A stretch of DNA of 58,795 bases from Actinomycetota bacterium (GCA_009702045.1 WLIV01000021.1:1-58795), one strand, 5' to 3'; numbered from the stretch's first letter, positions 8,983 through 17,631 are shown. The notes: generated by a model from the letters alone, not told the origin. A program made the numbers and translations.

Positions 8983-9026
8983 AGTTGGCAGCTGGCCTCG
9001 CTCGGCCGGCGAACCATCAGGACACC

Positions 9027-9680
9027 TCAGCGGGCCGGTGCCCAGGCGCCGAGTAGTTCGTCGGAGTCGACCACCGTGGCGATCATGCTGATCGTGTTCG
9101 CCAATACGGCGTCGGCGTACTCCTTGGGAATGCCGACCACTGCGTCGCGAACGACCACGACTTGATAGCCGAGGTCGAGCGCGGTGAGCGATGCGCCGAC
9201 GATGCCCAGGTTCAGCGAGACGCCCATGATCACGACGGTGGTGACGCCGAGGTTGCGCAGGATCTGATCGAGCGCGGTGCTCGTGAACGGAGTCATGCCG
9301 TGGATGCGCGGCACCTCGATATCGCTGGGCTGCACATCGAGTTCGTCCACCAGTCGTGCGCCCTCGCTGCCGATGAGGATCGGGCTGCTTCCTTCGCGCC
9401 GGCGCTTGTCGCCGATTGCGAAGATCTTGCAGTTGACCGCGCCACCGGCACCGTCCTCGCGTTCGACCGCAGTGCCGTGCACGACGCGTACGCCGGCAGC
9501 GCGTGCCGCCTTGGCCACTCTGCCTGCGACCGGCAACATGCCAGCCGCGTTCACTGCTTGCGGCAGCACCGGCAAGATGGCGGCGTCGCCGACGATGCCG
9601 TTCTGCATCTCCATCGTCAACAGCGCGGTGTGCGCTGGAACAACGAGATGGCGAAGACGATCGTTGGCGGGCGTGGTCAT
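9027..9680 (-). CDS. Isochorismatase-fold (cysteine hydrolase-like) protein lacking the catalytic Cys
   Basis: 217-aa protein of the isochorismatase/nicotinamidase fold. The framework is clear: TALLTMEMQNG near the start and MGVSLNLGIVGASLTALDLG. The usual catalytic Asp is Glu24, and the nucleophilic Cys (normally in a GVxTDxCV motif) is Gly159; the Lys region reads VPRIHGM. It therefore cannot use the standard thiol mechanism and may bind, not hydrolyse, its ligand, or use other chemistry. ATG at 9680. Divergent from the Rieske oxygenase with an operator between them, so it is part of the regulon. Confidence 0.78.
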   Translation of the reverse strand: MTTPANDRLRHLVVPAHTALLTMEMQNGIVGDAAILPVLPQAVNAAGMLPVAGRVAKAARAAGVRVVHGTAVEREDGAGGAVNCKIFAIGDKRRREGSSPILIGSEGARLVDELDVQPSDIEVPRIHGMTPFTSTALDQILRNLGVTTVVIMGVSLNLGIVGASLTALDLGYQVVVVRDAVVGIPKEYADAVLANTISMIATVVDSDELLGAWAPAR

Positions 9681-9700
9681 GAAAGTCCTTCGGAAGTAGT

Positions 9701-9714
9701 TGACAGACGCGTCA
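9701..9714. promoter_or_regulatory. Inverted-repeat operator site 2
   Basis: TGACAGACGCGTCA, an exact match to TGACRNNNNYGTCA, between the divergent isochorismatase-like gene (start 9680) and the Rieske oxygenase (start 9785). The top strand reads TTGACA at 9700-9705, facing the oxygenase. Confidence 0.8.
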
Positions 9715-9784
9715 GGAAGATACCAGGGTGTGTCTCGCCGGTATGGGGCCGGCGCCGGCGGACGGCATCAGGGGGAGTTGCGCA

Positions 9785-10795
9785 GTGAAGGTTCCGTTCA
9801 CGTGGAAGCCCACGGGTTGGTTCATGGTCGGTTGGAGCGCGGATATCGCACCGGGGACGACGAAGCCGATGTACTACTTCGGCCAACACCTGGTCGCTTA
9901 TCGCACACATGAGGGAGTGCTGCACATTCTCGATGCGCACTGCCGCCATCTTGGCGCGCACCTTGGCCACGGCGGCAAGGTGAACGGCGATTGCATCGAG
10001 TGCCCATATCACGGTTGGGGCTGGGGCAGCGACGGTGAGAACAAGTACATCCCGTACGAGGACCGCCCGAATGTGAGCCAGCAATTGAAGTCGTGGACAG
10101 TTGACGAGCGCCACGAGTGCATCTTCATGTGGCACGATCCGTTCAACGGGCCACCGCGCTGGGAGCTTCCCGACATCTGGACAGTGATCCCGCACCTGCC
10201 GTCGAGCGCCGACGACTACTACCCGGCGTACCCGCAGCTGTCGGTCAAGTACGAGAAGGAACCGGTGCACCCGCAAATCACGCTCGAGAACGCGCCCGAC
10301 AGCGTCCACTTCAAATATGTGCACGATGCCACGGTCGACCCGGTGCTGATCGACTGGAAGGCCGACGGCCCGTTCTACACATCGATCGCCGGCTGGCCGC
10401 TGCCGAACGCCAAGTCGCCCGACGGCATGGCAATGAAGATCAACGGCATCTCTTGCGGCGTAGGTGGCTCGTTCGCCATCTTCGAGGGCAGTGTGCACTA
10501 CCGCCTGGTGTTCTTCACGACCCCGATCGACGATGAGACCTCCGACATGTTCTATTCGATCTGGTGGCCGCGTGACGCTGGCGACACGAGCGACGAGGTG
10601 CCGGCTGCATATCGCGAGCGGGCCAAGACCCAGTTCCTGACCACCCTGCGGGACGACCTCGAGATCTGGCGCTACCAGATCTACATCGAGACGCCTGCGT
10701 TCGCCCAGCAGGATGCGCGGCCGTATGGCGCGCTGCGCAAGTGGGCCAAGCAGTTCTACGAGGTCGAGCCCACCCAAGCGAGCACGTCTGGCTGA
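9785..10795 (+). CDS. Rieske non-heme iron oxygenase, KshA-like
   Basis: 336-aa oxygenase component. The Rieske [2Fe-2S] ligands are C53-x-H55 and C73-x2-H76 (CRH ... CPYH). The mononuclear iron site is N169, D172, H175, H180 in ENAPDSVHFKYVH. The Rieske region and following HGWGW resemble 3-ketosteroid 9alpha-hydroxylase KshA more than ring-hydroxylating dioxygenase alpha subunits. GTG at 9785 follows GGGGGAG (9771-9777) at 7-nt spacing, better than GTG at 9728. No reductase or ferredoxin partner is in the window. Ring hydroxylation of a polycyclic substrate is the likely role; a steroid is inference. Confidence 0.85.
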   Translation: MKVPFTWKPTGWFMVGWSADIAPGTTKPMYYFGQHLVAYRTHEGVLHILDAHCRHLGAHLGHGGKVNGDCIECPYHGWGWGSDGENKYIPYEDRPNVSQQLKSWTVDERHECIFMWHDPFNGPPRWELPDIWTVIPHLPSSADDYYPAYPQLSVKYEKEPVHPQITLENAPDSVHFKYVHDATVDPVLIDWKADGPFYTSIAGWPLPNAKSPDGMAMKINGISCGVGGSFAIFEGSVHYRLVFFTTPIDDETSDMFYSIWWPRDAGDTSDEVPAAYRERAKTQFLTTLRDDLEIWRYQIYIETPAFAQQDARPYGALRKWAKQFYEVEPTQASTSG

Positions 10796-10820
10796 CCCAA
10801 CTCAGCTGAGTTGGGTCAGC
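10791..10820. terminator. Perfect 30-bp palindrome spanning both stop codons
   Basis: Bases 10791-10820 form a perfect inverted repeat (arm GCTGACCCAACTCAG). The TGA of the oxygenase (10793-10795) and that of the converging amidohydrolase (10816-10818) lie symmetrically inside it. It should act as a bidirectional terminator hairpin. Confidence 0.75.
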
Positions 10821-12102
10821 TCTTCGCGCCCTGTGCGGCGCTCTTCAGCAGGTCGGCCATCATGTTGCCGTCCGCCTTGCGGCGGCCCATCGACGTGATC
10901 TCCACGTTGACGTTGGCCGCGGCGGCCTCGGCGCGCAGGGCGGCGACGGTGCTCTGCGCCTTCGGGCGGTACTTGAACGGGTCGAAGCCGTAGCAGCGCA
11001 TCGCGTTCTCGTGGGTGATCTTGTTGATCTCCGCATCGGGCAGGTGTTGGATTCCCTTCCACAGCGCCTCAGGGGCCGTCGGCCACGTGCAGTCGCTGTG
11101 CGGGTAATCGAGTTCGTACATCATCTTGTCGACGCCGATGAGGTCGCGCATCTGCAGGCCAGCGGCATCGTCGATGAAACATGTCCAGAAGTGATCGTGG
11201 AAGATCTGGCTGGGCAGGCGACCACCGAGGTCGGTGCCGGTCCAGGCGTGGTGATGCTGGTACGTGTAGTCCATCCGCTCGAGGATGTACGGAATCCAGC
11301 CGATGCCGCCTTCGCTCATCGCGATCTGCAAGGTCGGGAAGCGCTTGAAGATGCCCGAGAACACGACGTCGGCGACGGCCAACATGCTGTTCGTGGGGGT
11401 CAGCGAGATCACGACTTCCGGCGGGGCGTCGGGGGTGGTGAGTGGCATGCTGCTGGACGAACCGATGTGTAGGCAGATGTTCACGTTCTCGTCGGCGCAG
11501 GCCTTGAAGAACGGATCCCAGTGTTCGGTGTGATAACTCGGCAGGCCCAGCTTGGCAGGGTTCTCGGAGAAGGTCACGGCGTGGCAACCCTTGGCGGCGA
11601 CCCGGCGGATTTCGTCGGCCATCAACTGCGGATCCCACAGCGGCATCAGTGACATCGGGATCAGGCGGTCGGGATGGCTGCCGGCCCACTCGTCAATGTG
11701 CCAATCGTTGTAGGCCTGGACTGCGACGAGCGACAGGTCCTTATCGGGCATGCGCAGGAAGTACTGACCGCAGAAGTGCGGGAACGTCGGGAAGTTGATG
11801 CCGGCGAGGATGCCCGAGGCGCTCATGTCGAGCACCCGCAGGTCGCTGTCGAAGCAGCCGGGGCGCATCTGCTCGTACTCGGTGGGGTCGAGGTTGTACT
11901 CCTCGGGCGGGCAACCGGCGACCGCGTTGAGGCCAACGTTCGGAGCCTCCAGACCCTGGAACTCCCACACATCGCCGCGTTCGTGGCGGGTATTCTTCGG
12001 CTCCTGGCCCTTCAGGCTGGCGGGCCAGTGGTTGTCGAACATGTTCTTCGGCTCGATGACGTGGTCATCGACGGAGATCAGGATCATGTCGTCGGCGTTC
12101 AT
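10816..12102 (-). CDS. Amidohydrolase-2 family (ACMSD-like) metal hydrolase/decarboxylase
   Basis: 428 aa, TIM-barrel amidohydrolase of the ACMSD type. It opens with ISVDDHVIEP, where SVDxH replaces the usual DxHxH metal motif, and later has ICLHIGSS, MSEGGIGWIPYILERMDY and a late YELDYPHSDCTWP with the terminal metal-site Asp. Such enzymes decarboxylate or hydrolyse ring-derived acids. ATG at 12102; the operator at 12159-12172 lies 56 bp upstream, so the gene is probably its own transcription unit, ending in the shared palindrome with the oxygenase. Confidence 0.85.
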   Translation of the reverse strand: MNADDMILISVDDHVIEPKNMFDNHWPASLKGQEPKNTRHERGDVWEFQGLEAPNVGLNAVAGCPPEEYNLDPTEYEQMRPGCFDSDLRVLDMSASGILAGINFPTFPHFCGQYFLRMPDKDLSLVAVQAYNDWHIDEWAGSHPDRLIPMSLMPLWDPQLMADEIRRVAAKGCHAVTFSENPAKLGLPSYHTEHWDPFFKACADENVNICLHIGSSSSMPLTTPDAPPEVVISLTPTNSMLAVADVVFSGIFKRFPTLQIAMSEGGIGWIPYILERMDYTYQHHHAWTGTDLGGRLPSQIFHDHFWTCFIDDAAGLQMRDLIGVDKMMYELDYPHSDCTWPTAPEALWKGIQHLPDAEINKITHENAMRCYGFDPFKYRPKAQSTVAALRAEAAAANVNVEITSMGRRKADGNMMADLLKSAAQGAKS

Positions 12103-12158
12103 TGCAACCCCCAGAGACGGCGCCCCACGACCGGGCACGACACGACGTTAGGCACATC

Positions 12159-12172
12159 TGACGCATGTGTCA
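12159..12172. promoter_or_regulatory. Inverted-repeat operator site 3
   Basis: TGACGCATGTGTCA, an exact match to TGACRNNNNYGTCA, upstream of the amidohydrolase (start 12102). TTGACA on the bottom strand faces that gene. Confidence 0.8.
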
Positions 12173-12257
12173 ACTCGCCCCGTGTTCTCCGCCTTCTTGC
12201 CACACCGGGCCCACGGGACCTCGTGGTGGGTGTGTGACAGAGAAGGTGAAAGTGGGG

Positions 12258-13295
12258 TCAGTCGGTGATCAGTTCGAACACGTGGTCGGCACCGGCCTGG
12301 TGGGCGGCGGTGCCCAAGCGACGGCGCCACATGGAGGCGGTGCCGTACTCGTGGCGCCACGCCCACAGCCGACGCGTCAGCTGGTGTAGCGGGTACTCGC
12401 GGGTGACGCCCATCGCTCCGTGCGCCTGGTGCGCAGCGCGAGTGCCTTCGGCAACAGCGGCATCGGTGAGTACCTTCGCCGCGGCGATGGCGATCCCCGG
12501 CTCGCCGGCAGCCAACGCGCGCACTGCCCGCTCGGCTGCCATGTTCACCCGCACGGAGCACTGCGCGGTGTTGACGAGGAACTGCTGCACGGCCTGGAAG
12601 CCGGCGATGGTCTTGCCGAACTGCTTGCGCTCGTTCGTGTAGTCGATGGTGATCTGGGTGAGCGCACGGAATGCACCTGCCGAGAGGATGACCCGCGACA
12701 ACGCTCCACGCTGCAACAGCGCGTCGGCGTCGACGCCCTCGGCGGCTGCGGCGAGGTCGAACCCGCCCGAAGTGACGTCGAAGTGCACGAGGTCGCTCGG
12801 CTCGCCAGCAAGGTTGGCGCCACGCTCGATCGCCAATGCCGACGTGGGCACCGAGGCGACCTTCCATGCTGCGCCGTCCTGCACGAGTGCGACGATACGT
12901 TCGCTGCGTGCGCCCCAAGCGACGGTGGCATCACCGACGAGGTGACCGCCCTGCAGCGACAGGCCGGTGGCGACGGTGGCCACGCCACCGGGAATCTCGA
13001 GGCCCGAACCGGCCAGCAGCCAACCGGCAAGCATGCCGGTCTCGGCCACGGGTACCGGCGCGGCGTAGCGGCCGATGCCGTGCAGGATGGCGGCGGCGTC
13101 GCCGAGTGTGCCACCCGAGCCGCCGGCGGTGTCGGGCACGGACACCCAGGGGAAGCCGGACTCGCTGAACGCGTTCCACAACTCGGGGGCCCAGCCATCG
13201 GCTTCCGCGTGCTCGACCACATCGGGTGAGCACAGGTCGAGCAGCAGGCGGTCGACGGTGTCGGCGACGAGGTCGTCGGCGGCGAAGGCGGTCAT
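12258..13295 (-). CDS. Acyl-CoA dehydrogenase, short subunit of a probable heteromer
   Basis: 345-aa acyl-CoA dehydrogenase fold with a reduced N-terminal half and no SEPxxGSD motif. The C-terminal half retains DYTNERKQFGKTIAGFQAVQ and AHQAHGAMGVTREYPLH. ATG at 13295 has GGAGGG upstream and overlaps the TGA of the next dehydrogenase (13292). Adjacent long/short FadE genes encode alpha2-beta2 dehydrogenases in mycobacterial steroid side-chain degradation, and this pair fits that pattern. Last gene of the operon that starts at 16647. Confidence 0.85.
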   Translation of the reverse strand: MTAFAADDLVADTVDRLLLDLCSPDVVEHAEADGWAPELWNAFSESGFPWVSVPDTAGGSGGTLGDAAAILHGIGRYAAPVPVAETGMLAGWLLAGSGLEIPGGVATVATGLSLQGGHLVGDATVAWGARSERIVALVQDGAAWKVASVPTSALAIERGANLAGEPSDLVHFDVTSGGFDLAAAAEGVDADALLQRGALSRVILSAGAFRALTQITIDYTNERKQFGKTIAGFQAVQQFLVNTAQCSVRVNMAAERAVRALAAGEPGIAIAAAKVLTDAAVAEGTRAAHQAHGAMGVTREYPLHQLTRRLWAWRHEYGTASMWRRRLGTAAHQAGADHVFELITD

Positions 13296-14455
13296 CGCTT
13301 CCCTCCGGAAGGCTGGAGGCCCTTGGCGGCCACCGAGCGGAGCACCTCGTTGGTGCCACCGCGGATGGTGAACGACGGGGCGGTGACGGTGGCCGAGATG
13401 AGCAAGCGGACGAACGCCGATGTGTCGGACATGTTCGGCGCTTCGTCGACGATGCCGTTGATGGCAGTGACGACGTCCTGCTCGAATCGCGTGCCCATCT
13501 CCTTGACCAGCGACGACTCGACGGCGGGTGCACCACCCGAGTCGATACTGCGTGCCACCGAGAGCGACAGCGAGTGCAGCACCCAGTAGTTCGCCAACGC
13601 TTCGCCGAGTACGTCGGCGAAGCGATCGGGGAGCGGCTGCTGCTCGTGCAGCCGCAGCAGCTCGGCGAGCAGTGTGTAGCTGCTGAGCCAACGGTCGGGG
13701 CCGCCGCGCTCGTAGGCCAGTTCGGATGTGTTCTGCGCCCAACCCTGGCCGATGCTGCCGAGTACCAGTTCGTCCGGGACGAAGACCTGGTCGAGCTCCA
13801 CCTCGCAGAAGTCGGAGGTGCCATCGATGAACGGGATCGGTGTGGCGGTGAGGCCCGGCGACTTGAGATCGACGATGAACTGCGACAGACCCTGACGCTT
13901 GTCGGTGAGTTCGGCCACCGGCGTGCTGCGGCACAGCACGATCGCCCAGTCGTTCAGGTGGGCGAACGTGGTCCAGATCTTGCGACCCTCCAACACCCAA
14001 CCGTCACCGTCGCGGGTGGCCTTGGTGGCCACCGATGCCAGGTCGCTACCGCTGTCGGGTTCGGACATGCCGATACAGAACGACAACTCACCACGGACGA
14101 TGCCGGGGATGAACCGTTGCTTCTGGTGCTCCGTGCCGAACTTGGCGATCACCGGGCCGGATTGGCGGTCGGCGACCCAGTGGTGACCCACTGGGGCACC
14201 GCGTCGCAGCAGCTCTTCGGTGACGACGAAGCGATCCACCGCACTGCGCTCGTGCCCTCCGTACTGCTTCGGCAACGACATGCCCAGGTAACCCTGTGCG
14301 CCCAGCTTGCGGCTGAACTCGGGGTCTTTGTCGGCATGGAAGCCGAGCGCCGGGTGGTAGCTGCCGTGTGGCAGTTCGCGGTCGAGGAACTCGCGCACCT
14401 CGCCCTGCAGCGCACGCTCGGACGGCGTGAGCTCGGAGTAGTCGAACTCGATCAT
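13292..14455 (-). CDS. Acyl-CoA dehydrogenase, long subunit of a probable heteromer
   Basis: 387 aa with a full acyl-CoA dehydrogenase layout: GMSEPDSGSDLASV, LEGRKIWTTF, and the C-terminal IRGGTNEVLRSVAAKGL. Its stop overlaps the start of the short subunit at 13295, so equal expression is likely. The C-terminus lacks the LGLP ending of the single-gene dehydrogenases in this window, consistent with heteromer assembly. Substrate is probably a bulky acyl-CoA by analogy only. Confidence 0.88.
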   Translation of the reverse strand: MIEFDYSELTPSERALQGEVREFLDRELPHGSYHPALGFHADKDPEFSRKLGAQGYLGMSLPKQYGGHERSAVDRFVVTEELLRRGAPVGHHWVADRQSGPVIAKFGTEHQKQRFIPGIVRGELSFCIGMSEPDSGSDLASVATKATRDGDGWVLEGRKIWTTFAHLNDWAIVLCRSTPVAELTDKRQGLSQFIVDLKSPGLTATPIPFIDGTSDFCEVELDQVFVPDELVLGSIGQGWAQNTSELAYERGGPDRWLSSYTLLAELLRLHEQQPLPDRFADVLGEALANYWVLHSLSLSVARSIDSGGAPAVESSLVKEMGTRFEQDVVTAINGIVDEAPNMSDTSAFVRLLISATVTAPSFTIRGGTNEVLRSVAAKGLQPSGGKR

Positions 14456-14467
14456 GTGGTTGCCGTT

Positions 14468-14510
14468 CAGGTACAGGGGGGTCAGGTGCAGGGGGTCAGG
14501 AGCAGGGTGT
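14468..14510. repeat. Three 14-15 bp tandem repeats at a stop codon
   Basis: Units CAGGTACAGGGGGGT, CAGGTGCAGGGGGT and CAGGAGCAGGGTGT lie in the spacer between thiolase and dehydrogenase. On the coding strand each unit begins with or contains TGA, so the thiolase stop has been multiplied. Confidence 0.7.
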
Positions 14511-15739
14511 CAGATGCGTTCGATGATGGTGGCAGTGCCCATACCGCCACCGGTACACATCGTGATCAGCGCGATCTGCTTGTCCGTGCGCTCGAGTTCG
14601 TCGAGTGCGGTCTGGATGAGCATCGCGCCGCTGGCGCCGATGGGGTGGCCGAGGGCGATCGCGCCACCGTTCACGTTCACCTTGGCGGGATCGATGTTGA
14701 GGTCGCGGATGGCCTTCATCGGGATGGCCGCGAACGCCTCGTTGATCTCCCACAGGTCGATGTCGGCGACGGTCATACCGGCACGCTTCAGCGCCTTGAG
14801 CGCCGACGGCCCGGGGGCCGTGAGCATGATGACCGGCTCGGCAGCGGCGACGGCGCTGGTGACGACGCGAGCACGCGGCTTGAGGCCGTGGGCCCTGGCG
14901 AAGTCGGGTGAGGCGAGCAGCACTGCCGACGCCCCATCGACGACACCCGACGAGTTGCCGGCGTGGTGCACGTGGTTGACTGCGCTGATCTGCGGGTACA
15001 CCTGCTTGCACATCTCGTCGAACGACTTGTCGTAGCCCTCGAAGATCATCGTGCCCATCTGGCTGAAGGACGGCTGCAGCTGGCTGAGGCCCTCGATCGT
15101 GGTGGACGGACGCGGGAACTCGTCGACCGCGAGGGCCACTGAACCATCGGGGTTGTGGATCGGGACCACGCTCTTTTCGAAACGGCCTTCGGCCATCGCG
15201 ATTGCGGCACGCTTCTGGCTCTCCAGCGCGAACGCATCGACCTCGGCGCGGGTGAAACCCTCGATCGTGGCGATCAGGTCGGCGGAGATGCCCTGGGGCA
15301 CCAACGGGTGCAGTTCGCGCAGTGCCGAGTTGCCGGACGTGAAGTCGGGCGGGGCGTTGTCCACCGGCCAGCGCGACATCGACTCGACGCCGCCACCGAC
15401 CACGAGGTCTTGGTGACCGGCCTGGATGCCCATGGCGGCGAAGGTGACGGCCTGCTGGCCCGAGCCGCAGAAGCGGTTGAGGGTCATGCCAGGTGCCTCG
15501 ACGGGCCAGCCGGCAGCGAGCACTGCCATGCGGCCGATGCAGCCGCTGTGGTCACCCGACGGGTTGCCGTTGCCGACGATGACGTCGTCGACCAGCGACT
15601 TGTCGATGCCGGTGCGGGCAGCCAGCGCGTTGAGCACCTGCGCAAGGTTCTCCTGCGGGTGAATGTGGTGCAGCGCACCGTTCGACTTGCCCTTGCCACG
15701 GGGTGAACGCACCCCGTCGATGATCCATGCTTCGGTCAT
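14510..15739 (-). CDS. Acetyl-CoA acetyltransferase / 3-ketoacyl-CoA thiolase (FadA type)
   Basis: 409-aa classical thiolase. The nucleophile Cys91 is in NRFCGSGQQ, with NEAFAA, GHPIGASGA and the second catalytic Cys in CTGGGMGTA. It performs the thiolytic step of beta-oxidation. ATG at 15739 follows AAGGATC; the in-frame upstream start at 15784 would run into the SDR gene. The operon order SDR-thiolase-FadE-FadE provides dehydrogenation, 3-hydroxy oxidation and cleavage in one transcript; hydration would come from the enoyl-CoA hydratases nearby. Confidence 0.93.
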   Translation of the reverse strand: MTEAWIIDGVRSPRGKGKSNGALHHIHPQENLAQVLNALAARTGIDKSLVDDVIVGNGNPSGDHSGCIGRMAVLAAGWPVEAPGMTLNRFCGSGQQAVTFAAMGIQAGHQDLVVGGGVESMSRWPVDNAPPDFTSGNSALRELHPLVPQGISADLIATIEGFTRAEVDAFALESQKRAAIAMAEGRFEKSVVPIHNPDGSVALAVDEFPRPSTTIEGLSQLQPSFSQMGTMIFEGYDKSFDEMCKQVYPQISAVNHVHHAGNSSGVVDGASAVLLASPDFARAHGLKPRARVVTSAVAAAEPVIMLTAPGPSALKALKRAGMTVADIDLWEINEAFAAIPMKAIRDLNIDPAKVNVNGGAIALGHPIGASGAMLIQTALDELERTDKQIALITMCTGGGMGTATIIERI

Positions 15740-15765
15740 TGGTGATCCTTCTCGATCGGAGTTGT

Positions 15766-16647
15766 TCAGCTGACGTCGGCCCACGTGGAACGCGGGCGCA
15801 TCTCGGAAATGAACTTGCGCACCATCGTGCCGACCTCAGTCGGGTCGGTGGGCGGGTTGTCGGTGTTGGGGCCGCGGTGCCAGCCCTCGGCGATACCGAG
15901 GATCATGCCCGAGGCCTCGATGACCTGGCCGGTGACGTCCTTGGAGTCGGCAGAGGCGAGCCACACGATGACCGGGGCCACCCACTCGGGGCCGAACTTG
16001 CTCATCATCTCTTCCGGCAGCCCGAGGTCTTCGGTGAGGCGGGTGAGTGCGCCAGGTGCGATCGCGTTGGCGGTGACGCCATAGCGGGCGAGTTCCTCGG
16101 CGGCGATCTGCGTGAAAGCGGCGATGCCGGCCTTGGCAGCGCCGTAGTTGGTCTGGCCCATGTTGGCGTAGAGACCGGCGACCGACGTGGTGTTGATGAT
16201 GCGGGCATCGTTGGCGAGGCCCTCCTTGGCGCGGTTGCGCCAGTACTCGGAGGCGACGCGGCTGGGTGCCCAGGTGCCCTTGAGGTGCACCTTGATGACG
16301 GAGTCCCACTCGAGTTCGGTCATCGAGAACAACATGCGGTCGCGCAGGATGCCAGCGTTGTTGACGATGACATCGAGGCCACCGAAACTGTCGATCGCCT
16401 GCTGCACCATCGCCTGAGCGCCCTCGAGGCTGCTGACGTCGCTGGTGTTGGCGACGGCTTCACCTCCAGCAGCGATGATCTCGTTGGCGACGTCCTGCGC
16501 GGGGCCAGCGTCGCCGCCCACACCATCGCGGCTGGCGCCGAGATCGTTGACGACCACCTTGGCGCCATGATGCGCCAGGAGGAGGGCGTATTCGCGGCCA
16601 ATGCCACGGCCTGCGCCGGTGACGATGCACACACGGCCTTCACACAT
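15766..16647 (-). CDS. SDR, MFE-2-type 3-hydroxyacyl-CoA dehydrogenase-like
   Basis: 293-aa short-chain dehydrogenase. It has TGAGRGIGREYALLLA (cofactor loop), NDLGAS typical of the peroxisomal multifunctional enzyme type 2/HSD17B4 branch, NNAG, and YGAAKAG with the catalytic Tyr-Lys. It is likely to oxidise a 3-hydroxyacyl-CoA. ATG at 16647 is used; the longer TTG start at 16722 would place the operator inside the coding sequence. First gene of the operon running to 12258. Confidence 0.85.
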   Translation of the reverse strand: MCEGRVCIVTGAGRGIGREYALLLAHHGAKVVVNDLGASRDGVGGDAGPAQDVANEIIAAGGEAVANTSDVSSLEGAQAMVQQAIDSFGGLDVIVNNAGILRDRMLFSMTELEWDSVIKVHLKGTWAPSRVASEYWRNRAKEGLANDARIINTTSVAGLYANMGQTNYGAAKAGIAAFTQIAAEELARYGVTANAIAPGALTRLTEDLGLPEEMMSKFGPEWVAPVIVWLASADSKDVTGQVIEASGMILGIAEGWHRGPNTDNPPTDPTEVGTMVRKFISEMRPRSTWADVS

Positions 16648-16707
16648 ACGGTTCTGAGTCACGAGGTCTGACTCTATGCCGCGCGGCTCGCCCCGTGGAA
16701 GTTTCGC

Positions 16708-16721
16708 TGACGGTACTGTCA
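16708..16721. promoter_or_regulatory. Inverted-repeat operator site 4
   Basis: TGACGGTACTGTCA, an exact match to the consensus and a near-perfect palindrome, 60 bp upstream of the SDR start at 16647. Bottom-strand TTGACA faces the operon. Confidence 0.8.
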
Positions 16722-16765
16722 AGCGCAGTCGACCTTGGGCGCGACCAGAGCTGGTACCGCAGGCC

Positions 16766-16800
16766 CGCCTTCAGCGCGGTCCATCCGTGCGCTGAAGGCG
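16766..16800 (-). terminator. Stem-loop terminator after enoyl-CoA hydratase
   Basis: A 12-bp perfect stem (CGCCTTCAGCGC, 16766-16777, with 16789-16800) and an 11-nt loop, directly downstream of the hydratase stop at 16811 on the bottom strand. It separates that gene from the next operon. Confidence 0.7.
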
Positions 16801-16810
16801 GCCGGGCGAG

Positions 16811-17578
16811 CTACTTCTTGAAACCCTCGATGGTCTTGCGGATGTCGTCGGTGGTGAACGACGCTTCCTCGGCAGCGTTGGCGAACGGCGACACCAGACG
16901 CACGGCCTGCTGGATGTGCAGGTTCAGCGCACGCTTGGTCTCCTGGATGGCCTGCATCGGCTGCGCCGCGAGGCGATTGGCGATGCGCATCGCCTCGGTC
17001 ATCAGCTGGTCGTCCGGCACGGCGAACGTGGCCAGACCCAACTCGACGCACTTGGCTGCGGGGATGCGGTCGCCGGTCATCAGGTAGTACTTGGCCTGCA
17101 GCATGCCCATCAGCACGGGCCACTGCACCGCGCCACCATCGCCGGCTACGAGGCCGATCGGCACATGAGTGTCGGCCATGAACGTGCTCTCAGCGATCAG
17201 CACTACGTCGCACGAGGTGGCGACGCTGCAGCCGAGGCCGACGGCCGGGCCGTTGACCGCAGACACCATCGGGATCGGGCACTCGAGCATCGCGTCGAGC
17301 AGACGCTGCGCGCCGCGCATCGACTCCGCACGATGGATCGGGTCTTCGTACGAGCGGATGAAGCCGGGGATGTTGCCGCCGGCGCTGAACGCCTTGCCGG
17401 CGCCGGTGATCACGATCGCCCTCACCGAGCGATCCTTGGCCAGGTGGGTCCAGATCTCCTGCATACCGTCATGCATCGCGTCGGAGAACGCGTTGCGCTG
17501 ATCGGGCTGGTTCAGCGTGACGATGGCTACCGGGCCGTCGTGTTCGATGATGATGTCGGGCGTGGGTACGTAGGCCAT
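16811..17578 (-). CDS. Enoyl-CoA hydratase/isomerase (crotonase family)
   Basis: 255-aa crotonase. AIVTLNQPDQRNAFS at the start, GAGKAFSAGGNIPGF (first oxyanion-hole strand) and NGPAVGLGCSVATSCDVVL (second) are clear. It adds water to, or isomerises, an enoyl-CoA. ATG at 17578; the operator at 17618-17631 is 39 bp upstream. It is a single-gene unit bounded downstream by a 12-bp stem-loop. Confidence 0.9.
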   Translation of the reverse strand: MAYVPTPDIIIEHDGPVAIVTLNQPDQRNAFSDAMHDGMQEIWTHLAKDRSVRAIVITGAGKAFSAGGNIPGFIRSYEDPIHRAESMRGAQRLLDAMLECPIPMVSAVNGPAVGLGCSVATSCDVVLIAESTFMADTHVPIGLVAGDGGAVQWPVLMGMLQAKYYLMTGDRIPAAKCVELGLATFAVPDDQLMTEAMRIANRLAAQPMQAIQETKRALNLHIQQAVRLVSPFANAAEEASFTTDDIRKTIEGFKK

Positions 17579-17617
17579 CTCAGGTCTCCAGTGCAGATGC
17601 GGGCGCGGTGTCGCTCT

Positions 17618-17631
17618 TGACAAGTGTGTCA
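17618..17631. promoter_or_regulatory. Inverted-repeat operator site 5
   Basis: TGACAAGTGTGTCA, an exact match to the consensus, upstream of the enoyl-CoA hydratase at 17578. Bottom-strand TTGACA faces the gene. Confidence 0.8.

Noticed and set aside
8983-9026. Possible small gene or second promoter between the VOC and isochorismatase-like genes
   Set aside because: Only 44 bp, with no start, frame or hairpin that stands out.
13226-14911. 561-codon open frame on the top strand
   Set aside because: It is antisense to two acyl-CoA dehydrogenases with clear family motifs; composition (Arg, Gly, Val, Asp rich) is typical of a high-GC shadow frame.
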